Source: Calendula officinalis
Taxonomy: Eukaryota; Streptophyta; Magnoliopsida; Asterales; Asteraceae
Length of the DNA: 64,000 nucleotides
Assembly: GCA_963853835.1 (NCBI GenBank)
Contig: OY970830.1
Coordinates: 51,846,401 to 51,910,400 of the forward strand
Reading direction: 5' to 3'
A program made the translations under genes and the position numbers. Under the pieces are notes generated by a model that worked only from the letters and a program-made list of their open reading frames with translations, was not told the origin of the DNA and made no database searches. Positions 56,741-64,000 of the stretch are shown here, one piece after another; the stretch's first letter is position 1, and every line of letters begins with the position of its first letter.

Positions 56741-59700
56741 GTACTTCACGTACTGAAGCTGCAGTTTCTAAGGCTCACAGGCCTACAGAAACCATGACAC
56801 AGCATGAAGACCAAATACGAGGTTATCGAAACAACCAACGTATGGTATATAATACTCAAAATAGACCCAGGAGAATACGGCAACGACTCAGGAACCAACC
56901 TTATGAAAGAACGTTGGAACAGGAAGTTAACCCCCAAGAAACTTTAAGATTGTCCATGAGACAAAGAGCAAGAATAGTACCGGCCGAGGTACTATACCAC
57001 AGCAGAAATGATGATGTAAACCACCGGGTTTATATCCATCGTAGTGAAGAGGCAATTTCATGCACTGATGACCAGCAGGTTGATAGGTCATTTATTCAAC
57101 AAGAAAGCATGGAGAGATTGCAGAACAGTGGATTCTCGTTTATCCACATCGGAGTCTTACAAGTACGAATTCAGATCTTGCATAGGAGACAAGAGGGAAC
57201 GATGGCTATGGTAGTTTTTAGAGACAACCGATGGAACGATGATCGTTCAATATTTTCAATCATGGAAGTCGATTTGACTGAAGGAAGCCAGTTGGTGTAT
57301 GTGGTTCCTGATACCATGATGACAGTCTCATATTTTTGCAGATTCGTACAAATATCGGTCCTGACAAAAGGATATGATAGTTGGCAATCAGGAGAAGCGA
57401 ATCTTCTGATCACTCGAGGAATGGTTGGACGATTGTCAAATACGTCTAATGTGGGTTTCGCATACTCTATAGGAAATGTTTCTGATTTCCTAAAGAGCAA
57501 AGGAGTAAAAGCTTTACCAGGAAAGCCATACAGTACTGCGGAAATCCAAGGAGGAAATTGGGTGATAAGACCCCCAACTCAAAATCAAATCCCTGAAATA
57601 CCACGAAGTGTTTCAACGAGAAACATGCTGGGAGGAGTTATCTCAGCCAGGTTTTCTAATTATCAAGAAGCACCAAGAAGTTCAACGGTTAAGTACAATC
57701 AGAATGACTCGGAGGTTGACTCTGATGATGATATAGTCAGAGAAGAAATGGTTGCAGTATTCATACAACAAGGTCATAATCCTTTTAACCCATTCTGTGC
57801 ATGTGAACCATGTCTTAAAGAAGCAAGAAGGCAGGAGAAGCCAATAGAGTATAATAAACCATCTAAAGAATTGAAGCCAGGCAAGAAAAGGCAAGGATGG
57901 GATACTCTTGGAGAACCAAGTGGAAAATTTGACTACTATGTCAAATATGATTCTGCAAAACCAACAAAAACACCTGAAGTATGTATTCCAAGTGGTTGGG
58001 ATGATTGTACAAATAGTCAAGAGCAAGAACAGTTTGAGACTCCCCCAGAATCGCTAAACGTTAGCGAAGATGAGATGGAATACCCAAAGAAATTGAACAT
58101 ACAAACGGAAATCATTGCAGCCTCAAAAGAAGAAGAGCAAGATTGGAGTGAGTATCCAAGTCTCAGGAAGCTCAATGAAATTATTATTGCCAGCGGAGCC
58201 GAAGGAAGTGGTATTTACAATCCTCCAACTGATCAAGCAAGAACCCCATTCATATACCCCCCTGCAAGGGAACAGCCTGCAAAGCCAGCCTTCGAAGGGT
58301 ATAGGAGTACACCACCAAGAGCTCAATTCAGAAGAGATAATGGGAGTGAATATTGGCAATTCCCGTCAGCCCAGTCGGAAACAGGAGCAATCTTCGTAAT
58401 TCCCCAACAATTAAGCATGTTTAATGATGCTTTTATTCGATGGGAATCTATTACAAAGAACTTTGTAGCCCAGCACCAGTTTGCTACAAAGCAGGAGAAA
58501 GTTGAGTTCATGGAAAATCTACTAGGTGAAAAAGAAAAGTTAACATGGATCTCATGGAGAATGATGTACCAAGATGAGTACAATAGATTGATTGAAATGT
58601 CTGAAGGAGGTGAAGGTACACAGAATGTGTTATCTCAGATACGCAAAGTCTTTACACTTGAAGACCCAGCAACAGGCTCTACCAAGATGCAAGATGAGGC
58701 CTACAGAAGCTTGGAGAAGCTAAATTGTCATAAAATTGAGGATATTGTATCATTCCTCAATGACTACTGGAGACTTGCAGCAAAGACTGGAAGAATGTAC
58801 CTGGGAACGGAACTATCAGACAAGTTGTGGATGAAACTCCCTGGAGATCTTGGTATTCGAATCAAAGCGGTGTTTGATGAACAGCACCCTGGAGTATCAA
58901 TTGGAGTAGCCCCACGCATTTTCTTCATCTACAAATATCTTGAAGAACAATGCAAAGAAGCAGCTTTCAGTAGAAGCCTTAAAAGCTTAAGTTTTTGCAA
59001 AGAATTTCCACTTACAGGCTACTATCCACAAAAGCGAACTCAAGGAGGAAAGAGTTCAGTTAGACGAAGTACAACGTACAAGGGCAAACCTCATAGTACA
59101 CATGCAAGGATTGAGAAAACAAAATATTTACGCAACAAAAAGTGTAAATGTTACTTGTGTGGAGAAGAAGGTCATTTTGCAAAAGAATGCCCAAATGATA
59201 AGAAAAGTATTAAACGTGTCGCGGCTTTTGAATCACTCATCTTACCAGATGATTTTGATATTGTCTCAGTAGATGAAGGTGATGCTGAATCTGATGATAT
59301 TTACAGTATTTCAGATAATGAAGATGATTACAGGCAGGTGGATTTTGGTGAAGAATTTATCAACGTAGTTATCCAAAAGCCCACAGGCAAAACGTACTGG
59401 TTCGGTGAAGAAGGTGGATACCTACCCTTAATTCAAGTTCAAAGAAAGCAATACAAATGTACACATACTTGGGAGGAAAACAAAGATGTTGCCACTTATG
59501 AAAAGACAATCTGTCATTTCTGTAAGCGAGTAACAACAAATCAAGCAAGAATTCATTGTACAACCTGCTTAATCACAAGCTGTGCCTTATGCTCAGCACA
59601 TTACCTAAAAGTAACTTTACAGCCAAAACCGGTTTATCAACAAAGGATGGCAAAGACAGAGAAGACACTACTACAACAGCAAGCAGAATACTTGACATGG

Positions 59701-62604
59701 CAAGAAGAGGAGATTGCACGTCTTATGACTGAAGTTCAGTACTGGAAACAAAAGTACTTGACCTTATGCCATCCTGATTTTCAAAAGGCGTTTGAAAACC
59801 TTCAAGTTCGCGCTCAGCCAGTCCATGAAGAAAGTCAGTATTCAATAGCAGTAAAAGAAGCTCAAAAGGAAAACCAAAGAAAAATTGAAGCAGAGCTTAA
59901 GAAGCCACTCAAGTGGATCCCTACTGATGATCATGAAGGACACTTCACAGATGTTTCTGAAGAAGATGATCCCAATGAACATCATAAAATAAATGCAGTG
60001 GTAGGGGAAGAATTTGTGCTTACAACAGAGGTACCAAAGAAGAAGAATAATCTCTATAATTTCAAAGTTGATTTAGAGATATTGGGTGAAAAGATAGTAA
60101 CTGTCCAAGCTATCTTAGACACAGGTGCAACCACATGTTGCATTGATGAAAAATGTATTCCAGAGGAACTATTGGAAGCAAACACGTTCAGAACAACTTT
60201 CAGTGGTATCAATTCCACCACAAGTTGTAACAAAAAGCTCAAGTATGGAAAAATGCGAATTGGTAGTAATACTTTTGCTATCCCATACACGTATGCTTTT
60301 CCAATGAAACTTGGAGACAAGATACAGTTCATAATAGGATGTAACTTCATTCGAGCAATGAAAGGAGGCCTACGCATAGAAGGAGATACGGTCACCTTCT
60401 ATAAGTTTCTAACAACCTTAGAAACCTCAACAGTTGCTGCTGTCCTAGAAGAGGAAGAAGTAGATGAACAGGAATACCTGACTGTTCATGATATCATGGC
60501 AATGGAAGTTAGCCAACCAAATTTGCGGTTTCAAAAGAAAATTGCAACATTTTTGGAAGAACTAAAGCAGCAGGGTTTTATTGGAGAAGAACCAATGAAG
60601 TATTGGGAGAATAATAAGATTCTCTGCTACTTAGATTTAAAGAATTCTGAGGTAACAATAGAAGACAAGCCTCTCAGCAACATTACTCCAACTGAACAAG
60701 TTACTTACAAGAAGCATGTTGATGCCCTATTAGAACTTGGAGTAATAAGGAAAAGTGCTAGTCGCCATAGGACTAATGCTTTCATTGTAAAGTCAGGAAC
60801 AATAGTTGATCCAGTCACAGGAGAAGAAAAGAAAGGCAAGGAACGAATGGTGTTTAATTACAAGCGTCTTAATGACAATACGTATAAAGATCAGTATAGC
60901 TTGCCCGGAATTCAAAGCATAATTGCCAGAGTTGGTCGTGCAAAGATTTTTAGCAAATTTGATCTAAAGAGCGGTTTTCATCAAATCGCCATGCACCCTG
61001 AATCCATACCTTGGACCGCCTTTTGGGTACCACAGGGATTATTTGAATGGCTAGTCATGCCTTTTGGATTGAAAAACGCCCCTGCAATTTTTCAAAGAAA
61101 GATGGATCATTGTTTCAAAGGTACTGAAGCCTTTATTGCAGTCTACATCGATGACATCCTCGTCTTCTCAGAAACAGAAGAAGCTCATGAAGCCCATTTG
61201 AGGAAGATGTTAGAAATCCGCAAAAGAAATGGGCTTATTCTAAGTCCAACGAAGATGAAGATTGGGCAACAAAAGATTGAATTCCTTGGAGCAGAAATTA
61301 ATCAAGGAAAAATTACATTACAGCCCAATATAATCAAGAAAGTTTGTGATGTAAGCCCAAAGAGCTTGGAAGAAAAGAGGAATCTCAGAAGCTGGCTTGG
61401 GTTACTGAATTATTGCAGGCCTTATATGCAAGATATGGGTAAGTTACTTGGCCCATTATATTCAAAAGTAAGCCCAACTGGAGAAATTAGGTTTAACAAG
61501 CAAGACCGTGATTTAGTCAAAAAGGTGATAGATAAGATTCAACAGTTACCGGTTTTAGAACTGCCACCGTCAAACTCCTACATCATTCTAGAAACAGATG
61601 GATGTATGACAGGATGGGGAGGCATATGCAAATGGAAAGAAGCTGAGAAGGATCCAAGGCGAACGGAGAAAATTTGTGCCTTCGCAAGTGGTACATTCTC
61701 ACCGCTAAAATCAACAATTGATGCTGAAATACACGCTGTTATGAATAGCCTAAAAAAATTCAAGTTATACTACCTGGATAAACCACAGATGACTATCCGT
61801 ACAGATTGCCAGGCAATAATTTCATTTTTCAGTAAAAGCAGTCAAAACAAACCATCAAGGGTCAGATGGATCAATTTCACGGACTATATAACCGGGTGTG
61901 GTGTTGAAGTAAAATTCGAACATATTGAAGGAAAAGATAATCAATTAGCAGATACACTATCTCGATTGGTTAATTTCATGATTCTTAGTGAAGAATCAGT
62001 AGAAACAAAAGAATTAACTCTCTTTTGTGCAGCAATCCAAGAAGTCAAGGAAAATCCAAATCAATGGAGCCAACAAGTTCTAGCCAATTTAGGAACTCAA
62101 ATTCTGAAGATTACAAGCGCATCATCAATTCAGAACGACAGTTATTGGAAGAACGAGCTAAGATTTACTGTGGCGTCTCTCTATCAGAACATGAAGATTT
62201 TGTCCAACAAAGGAAAAGGGTTGAAGAAAAGTGCAGGAATACACTTGAAGAAGCACTTAAAGATTATGTGTCTCTACAGCAGGAAAAGGAGCAGTATGCA
62301 AAGGCAAGGTCAACCCGCGACAATTTCTATGGTGATTGGAGACCAGTTATTACTAAGCACAAAGAACAAGCAGAACAACTACTACGAGCAGTGTCTAGAC
62401 AACAAATACCCATGTAATCCGTCGTATACATTGAAGAACTGGACACAACAGCCAAGAGAAGGTAAGCAGGTTAACTATGGTGAAGAAGATGATCCTGTTT
62501 GGAAGGAACCTTTCACAGTGGACCCTGGATGGGAAGATGTCAGTCTCAAAAGTTTGGGTACGTGTCGAAGAACAATGGATAGTGCACGTCTTTGTTGCCT
62601 TTAA
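56737..62604 (+). CDS. Virus ORF3 polyprotein: movement, capsid, protease, RT, RNase H
   Basis: 1955 codons without a stop. Movement-protein region about residues 60-270. Capsid region about 430-900, with the CCHC knuckle at 805-818 and a second Cys-rich box from Cys926 that is characteristic of badnaviruses. Aspartic protease has D-T-G at 1128-1130. RT has active site YIDD at 1470-1473. RNase H has its first Asp at 1621 and further DNQLADTLSR near 1738. The polyprotein would be cut by its own protease. After RNase H about 200 residues follow that lack family motifs and overlap another frame (62025-62417). The uninterrupted frame suggests recent integration or retained function; key residues of protease, RT and RNase H appear present. 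Confidence 0.93.
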   Translation: MSTSRTEAAVSKAHRPTETMTQHEDQIRGYRNNQRMVYNTQNRPRRIRQRLRNQPYERTLEQEVNPQETLRLSMRQRARIVPAEVLYHSRNDDVNHRVYIHRSEEAISCTDDQQVDRSFIQQESMERLQNSGFSFIHIGVLQVRIQILHRRQEGTMAMVVFRDNRWNDDRSIFSIMEVDLTEGSQLVYVVPDTMMTVSYFCRFVQISVLTKGYDSWQSGEANLLITRGMVGRLSNTSNVGFAYSIGNVSDFLKSKGVKALPGKPYSTAEIQGGNWVIRPPTQNQIPEIPRSVSTRNMLGGVISARFSNYQEAPRSSTVKYNQNDSEVDSDDDIVREEMVAVFIQQGHNPFNPFCACEPCLKEARRQEKPIEYNKPSKELKPGKKRQGWDTLGEPSGKFDYYVKYDSAKPTKTPEVCIPSGWDDCTNSQEQEQFETPPESLNVSEDEMEYPKKLNIQTEIIAASKEEEQDWSEYPSLRKLNEIIIASGAEGSGIYNPPTDQARTPFIYPPAREQPAKPAFEGYRSTPPRAQFRRDNGSEYWQFPSAQSETGAIFVIPQQLSMFNDAFIRWESITKNFVAQHQFATKQEKVEFMENLLGEKEKLTWISWRMMYQDEYNRLIEMSEGGEGTQNVLSQIRKVFTLEDPATGSTKMQDEAYRSLEKLNCHKIEDIVSFLNDYWRLAAKTGRMYLGTELSDKLWMKLPGDLGIRIKAVFDEQHPGVSIGVAPRIFFIYKYLEEQCKEAAFSRSLKSLSFCKEFPLTGYYPQKRTQGGKSSVRRSTTYKGKPHSTHARIEKTKYLRNKKCKCYLCGEEGHFAKECPNDKKSIKRVAAFESLILPDDFDIVSVDEGDAESDDIYSISDNEDDYRQVDFGEEFINVVIQKPTGKTYWFGEEGGYLPLIQVQRKQYKCTHTWEENKDVATYEKTICHFCKRVTTNQARIHCTTCLITSCALCSAHYLKVTLQPKPVYQQRMAKTEKTLLQQQAEYLTWQEEEIARLMTEVQYWKQKYLTLCHPDFQKAFENLQVRAQPVHEESQYSIAVKEAQKENQRKIEAELKKPLKWIPTDDHEGHFTDVSEEDDPNEHHKINAVVGEEFVLTTEVPKKKNNLYNFKVDLEILGEKIVTVQAILDTGATTCCIDEKCIPEELLEANTFRTTFSGINSTTSCNKKLKYGKMRIGSNTFAIPYTYAFPMKLGDKIQFIIGCNFIRAMKGGLRIEGDTVTFYKFLTTLETSTVAAVLEEEEVDEQEYLTVHDIMAMEVSQPNLRFQKKIATFLEELKQQGFIGEEPMKYWENNKILCYLDLKNSEVTIEDKPLSNITPTEQVTYKKHVDALLELGVIRKSASRHRTNAFIVKSGTIVDPVTGEEKKGKERMVFNYKRLNDNTYKDQYSLPGIQSIIARVGRAKIFSKFDLKSGFHQIAMHPESIPWTAFWVPQGLFEWLVMPFGLKNAPAIFQRKMDHCFKGTEAFIAVYIDDILVFSETEEAHEAHLRKMLEIRKRNGLILSPTKMKIGQQKIEFLGAEINQGKITLQPNIIKKVCDVSPKSLEEKRNLRSWLGLLNYCRPYMQDMGKLLGPLYSKVSPTGEIRFNKQDRDLVKKVIDKIQQLPVLELPPSNSYIILETDGCMTGWGGICKWKEAEKDPRRTEKICAFASGTFSPLKSTIDAEIHAVMNSLKKFKLYYLDKPQMTIRTDCQAIISFFSKSSQNKPSRVRWINFTDYITGCGVEVKFEHIEGKDNQLADTLSRLVNFMILSEESVETKELTLFCAAIQEVKENPNQWSQQVLANLGTQILKITSASSIQNDSYWKNELRFTVASLYQNMKILSNKGKGLKKSAGIHLKKHLKIMCLYSRKRSSMQRQGQPATISMVIGDQLLLSTKNKQNNYYEQCLDNKYPCNPSYTLKNWTQQPREGKQVNYGEEDDPVWKEPFTVDPGWEDVSLKSLGTCRRTMDSARLCCL
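62025..62417 (+). CDS. Virus overlapping 3' ORF (ORF4-like)
   Basis: A 130-codon frame overlapping the 3' end of ORF3. The predicted protein is strongly helical and charged (SERQLLEERAKIYCGVSL; DFVQQRKRVEEKCRN; EEALKDYVSLQQEKEQYA), like a coiled coil. The ORF3 frame across it is compositionally odd. Some badnaviruses have extra small ORFs overlapping the ORF3 end, so this may be a real gene. No homology is recognised, so it stays tentative. Confidence 0.45.
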   Translation: MCSNPRSQGKSKSMEPTSSSQFRNSNSEDYKRIINSERQLLEERAKIYCGVSLSEHEDFVQQRKRVEEKCRNTLEEALKDYVSLQQEKEQYAKARSTRDNFYGDWRPVITKHKEQAEQLLRAVSRQQIPM

Positions 62605-62832
62605 TTTAAAGTTTGCTTCAATAATGCAAAGCTGTGTCAGTATGTTTTGTCACTTTGCAATCAGAGTCTGTAAAAGAGGAATCTTATCCTCAAGTTTGTG
62701 GGTATGTGTGTATCTTTAGGTAGTGGTAGGTAGTGGTATTGTCTTCCACTAAGTATGAGTTGTCCTTTAAAAAGCAAGATTGAATTATTCGTCTATGGGG
62801 CCCAATGCGCACCCGGAATAATTATCTTTGCC

Positions 62833-62841
62833 TATAAAAGG
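62833..62841 (+). promoter_or_regulatory. Virus promoter TATA box, copy 1
   Basis: TATAAAAGG in tgcctataaaaggatagag, the typical caulimovirid core promoter. Transcription would start about 30 bases later and run towards the GDSL exon 2 side. Confidence 0.8.
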
Positions 62842-62919
62842 ATAGAGTTGCAGTTGTTCTAGCATATCGAAAAACAACTCTCTCTCTCTCTTATAAGATT
62901 GTAATCTTCTAAAGTCTGT

Positions 62920-62925
62920 AATAAA
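62920..62925 (+). terminator. Virus polyadenylation signal, copy 1
   Basis: AATAAA about 85 bases after the TATA box. In these viruses the signal lies just after the RNA start, is skipped on the first pass and used on the second, giving terminally redundant RNA. Confidence 0.65.
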
Positions 62926-63157
62926 AGTTTATATTTTCGCATATCTCTGATCTCTTACTACGACTAGCTATCGTTCAGTAAGTGTTATATTTCCTAGGGT
63001 GAGGAATAAGATTCCTCTTTAAATAAAAATTTGTGTATCTTTAGGTAGTGGTAGGTAGTGGTATTGTCTTCCACTAAGTATGAGTTGTCCTTTAAAAAGC
63101 AAGATTGAATTATTCGTCTATGGGGCCCAATGCGCACCCGGAATAATTATCTTTGCC

Positions 63158-63166
63158 TATAAAAGG
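63158..63166 (+). promoter_or_regulatory. Virus promoter TATA box, copy 2
   Basis: Second TATAAAAGG, 325 bases after the first, 800 bases before GDSL exon 2 and in the same direction. Confidence 0.8.
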
Positions 63167-63242
63167 ATAGAGTTGCAGTTGTTCTAGCATATCGAAAAAC
63201 AACTCTCTCTCTCTTATAAGATTGTAATCTTCTAAAGTCTGT

Positions 63243-63248
63243 AATAAA
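63243..63248 (+). terminator. Virus polyadenylation signal, copy 2
   Basis: Second AATAAA, same spacing to its TATA box. Both copies lie in the sense direction inside the GDSL intron and could cause premature ending of GDSL transcripts. Confidence 0.6.
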
Positions 63249-63384
63249 AGTTTATATTTTCGCATATCTCTGATCTCTTACTACGACTAGCTATCGTTCA
63301 GTAAGTGTTATATTTCCTAGGGTGAGGAATAAGATTCCTCTTTAAATAAAAATTTTCTGCCTATATGATCTTCCCTTTCGGAAA

Positions 63385-63530
63385 ACCAAACTCCGAACCG
63401 AAACCAATAGAACCGAAAACCACGAATTTTCAAAACCGAAACTGAACTGATTAGATGTTTTCGATTCGGTTTCGGTCGGATTTCAGTTCATGTCGGTTTT
63501 TTCGGCCCAAATGCTCACCCCTAGTATAAT
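63385..63530. repeat. ACCGAA/TTCGGT palindromic repeat, right of the virus
   Basis: aaccaatagaaccgaaaacc, caaaaccgaaac and gattcggtttcggtcgg align with the left copy. It ends aatgctcacccctag, whose complement TAGGGGTGAG is a hAT-like terminus. The matching left terminus was not found. Confidence 0.6.
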
Positions 63531-63956
63531 TAAAAGGGTCTCCCCAAGGTGACGTATGCGACCTAACCGTTGTCGTGAACATTTTCGAAAATTCCCCTGC
63601 TCATTGGGTAAATGTTTACCCAACAAAGGATCTGAATCGTGACATCTAGGAATTCATTATAGAGCTCTTACGACTAGGCCACCATCCGATGATCGTAGTC
63701 ATAGTGGTTGTAGTTATAATTTATGGGGTTTCCTACTATGTGCCCCATGGGCATACAATAATAAATATTTAGTGAACCAATATTTACTTAATCAGCGTAA
63801 AATGATATTAATTAGTTATTAATACTTTTATGTTAACCTTTATTTTTACCATTATTGAAAATGAAATATTTTGATGAATTAATTTAGTATTTACTGTCAT
63901 ATAACCTATGGGCACATACTTAAGAATCCATAATGTATTAATATTTCTTTTATTAG
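63531..63956. other. 3' part of GDSL intron 1
   Basis: A/T-rich intron sequence with no element recognised, ending in the acceptor of exon 2. Confidence 0.6.
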
Positions 63957-64000
63957 GGCAATCATTGGGTTTCAAAAGTTATCCTCCACCGTATTTGGCT
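63957..64000 (+). CDS. GDSL esterase/lipase, exon 2 (partial)
   Basis: Acceptor tttcttttattag then GGCAATCATTGGGTTTC. Joined in phase 1 to exon 1 it reads ILGQSLGFKSYPPPYLA, the conserved continuation in plant GDSL lipases (usually QELGF...PPPYLAP). It runs off the window. It shows that the virus lies in an intron and did not truncate the gene. Confidence 0.9.

Larger units (their letters stand above)
55909..63353 (+). mobile_element. Endogenous pararetrovirus, badnavirus-like
   Basis: About 7.4 kb in the sense orientation within GDSL intron 1. The layout is that of badnaviruses: two small ORFs and one large polyprotein ORF, each junction an ATGA overlap, then a promoter/polyadenylation region. 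ORF3 carries movement, capsid, protease, RT and RNase H regions. No integrase is present, as expected for Caulimoviridae, which enter genomes by accident. The promoter region is present in two tandem copies. The left end is irregular: a primer-site sequence lies there in antisense, and the boundary is set only by where the host repeat stops. It could be a badnavirus or a related endogenous-only lineage; RT phylogeny would decide. Confidence 0.9.
62707..63353 (+). repeat. Tandem duplication of the virus promoter/terminal region
   Basis: Copy 1 62707-63031 and copy 2 63032-63353 are near-identical (period 325; they differ visibly only in the length of a CT run). Each holds TATAAAAGG, a CT-rich start region and AATAAA. 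A concatemer or terminally redundant template would give such a repeat. Confidence 0.93.

Noticed and set aside
57171..60395. Several antisense frames of 80-115 codons across the virus polyprotein
   Set aside because: Shadows of ORF3; no start context, motif or splice support.
62477..62719. An 80-codon frame overlapping the virus ORF3 end and promoter
   Set aside because: It runs into the promoter duplication and has no compositional sign of coding.

Overview
This window is nuclear DNA of a flowering plant, most likely a eudicot. It is AT-rich, has GT-AG introns, and carries a plant ATP-citrate lyase beta gene, a GDSL esterase/lipase gene, plant Athila and Copia LTR retrotransposons, Helitrons, MITEs and an endogenous badnavirus-like element. 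I cannot fix the family from sequence alone; an asterid is only a guess.

Region 1 (1-12.8 kb) has no clearly intact gene. It holds a Helitron-rich intergenic stretch. Three Helitrons have complete ends (A|TC...CTAG|T, 3' hairpin): two short near-identical copies (350-776 and 9860-10289) and one 2.8 kb minus-strand element (3090-5874). The long one carries decayed exons of the mitochondrial complex I B22 (NDUFB9/CIB22) gene. Also present are a type II peroxiredoxin pseudogene fragment, two exons of an RPA1-like OB-fold protein, a Stowaway-type MITE, a second Stowaway-like MITE, a Mutator-type MITE and a long (TA)n tract.

Region 2 (12.8-45.2 kb) is a four-level nest. A DNA transposon with CAGTAAAACC termini was hit by an Athila-type Gypsy element (minus strand, 13281-45161, TSD CTCGC). 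That element was hit by a large non-autonomous Gypsy-like element with 3 kb LTRs (21935-42363, TSD ATTGA). One LTR of the latter was hit by a 10.8 kb Copia element (22752-33540, TSD AATAG). The Copia element is SIRE/Maximus-like in layout and has two long accessory reading frames after pol. It is saturated with the short motif TACTGA/TCAGTA.

Region 3 (45.2-55.5 kb) carries more MITEs (Stowaway, Mutator-type, hAT-type, and a foldback element with a GGT-rich core), then a complete ATP-citrate lyase B gene: 16 coding exons, 608 residues, with a 5'UTR intron. Its introns host several foldback MITEs.

Region 4 (55.5-64 kb) is a GDSL esterase/lipase gene. Exon 1 is at 55492-55714 and exon 2 begins at 63957 and leaves the window. 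Its 8.2 kb intron 1 contains an almost complete endogenous pararetrovirus of badnavirus type in the same orientation. The virus has three ORFs chained by ATGA overlaps, an uninterrupted 1955-codon polyprotein frame, and a tandemly duplicated promoter/polyadenylation region.
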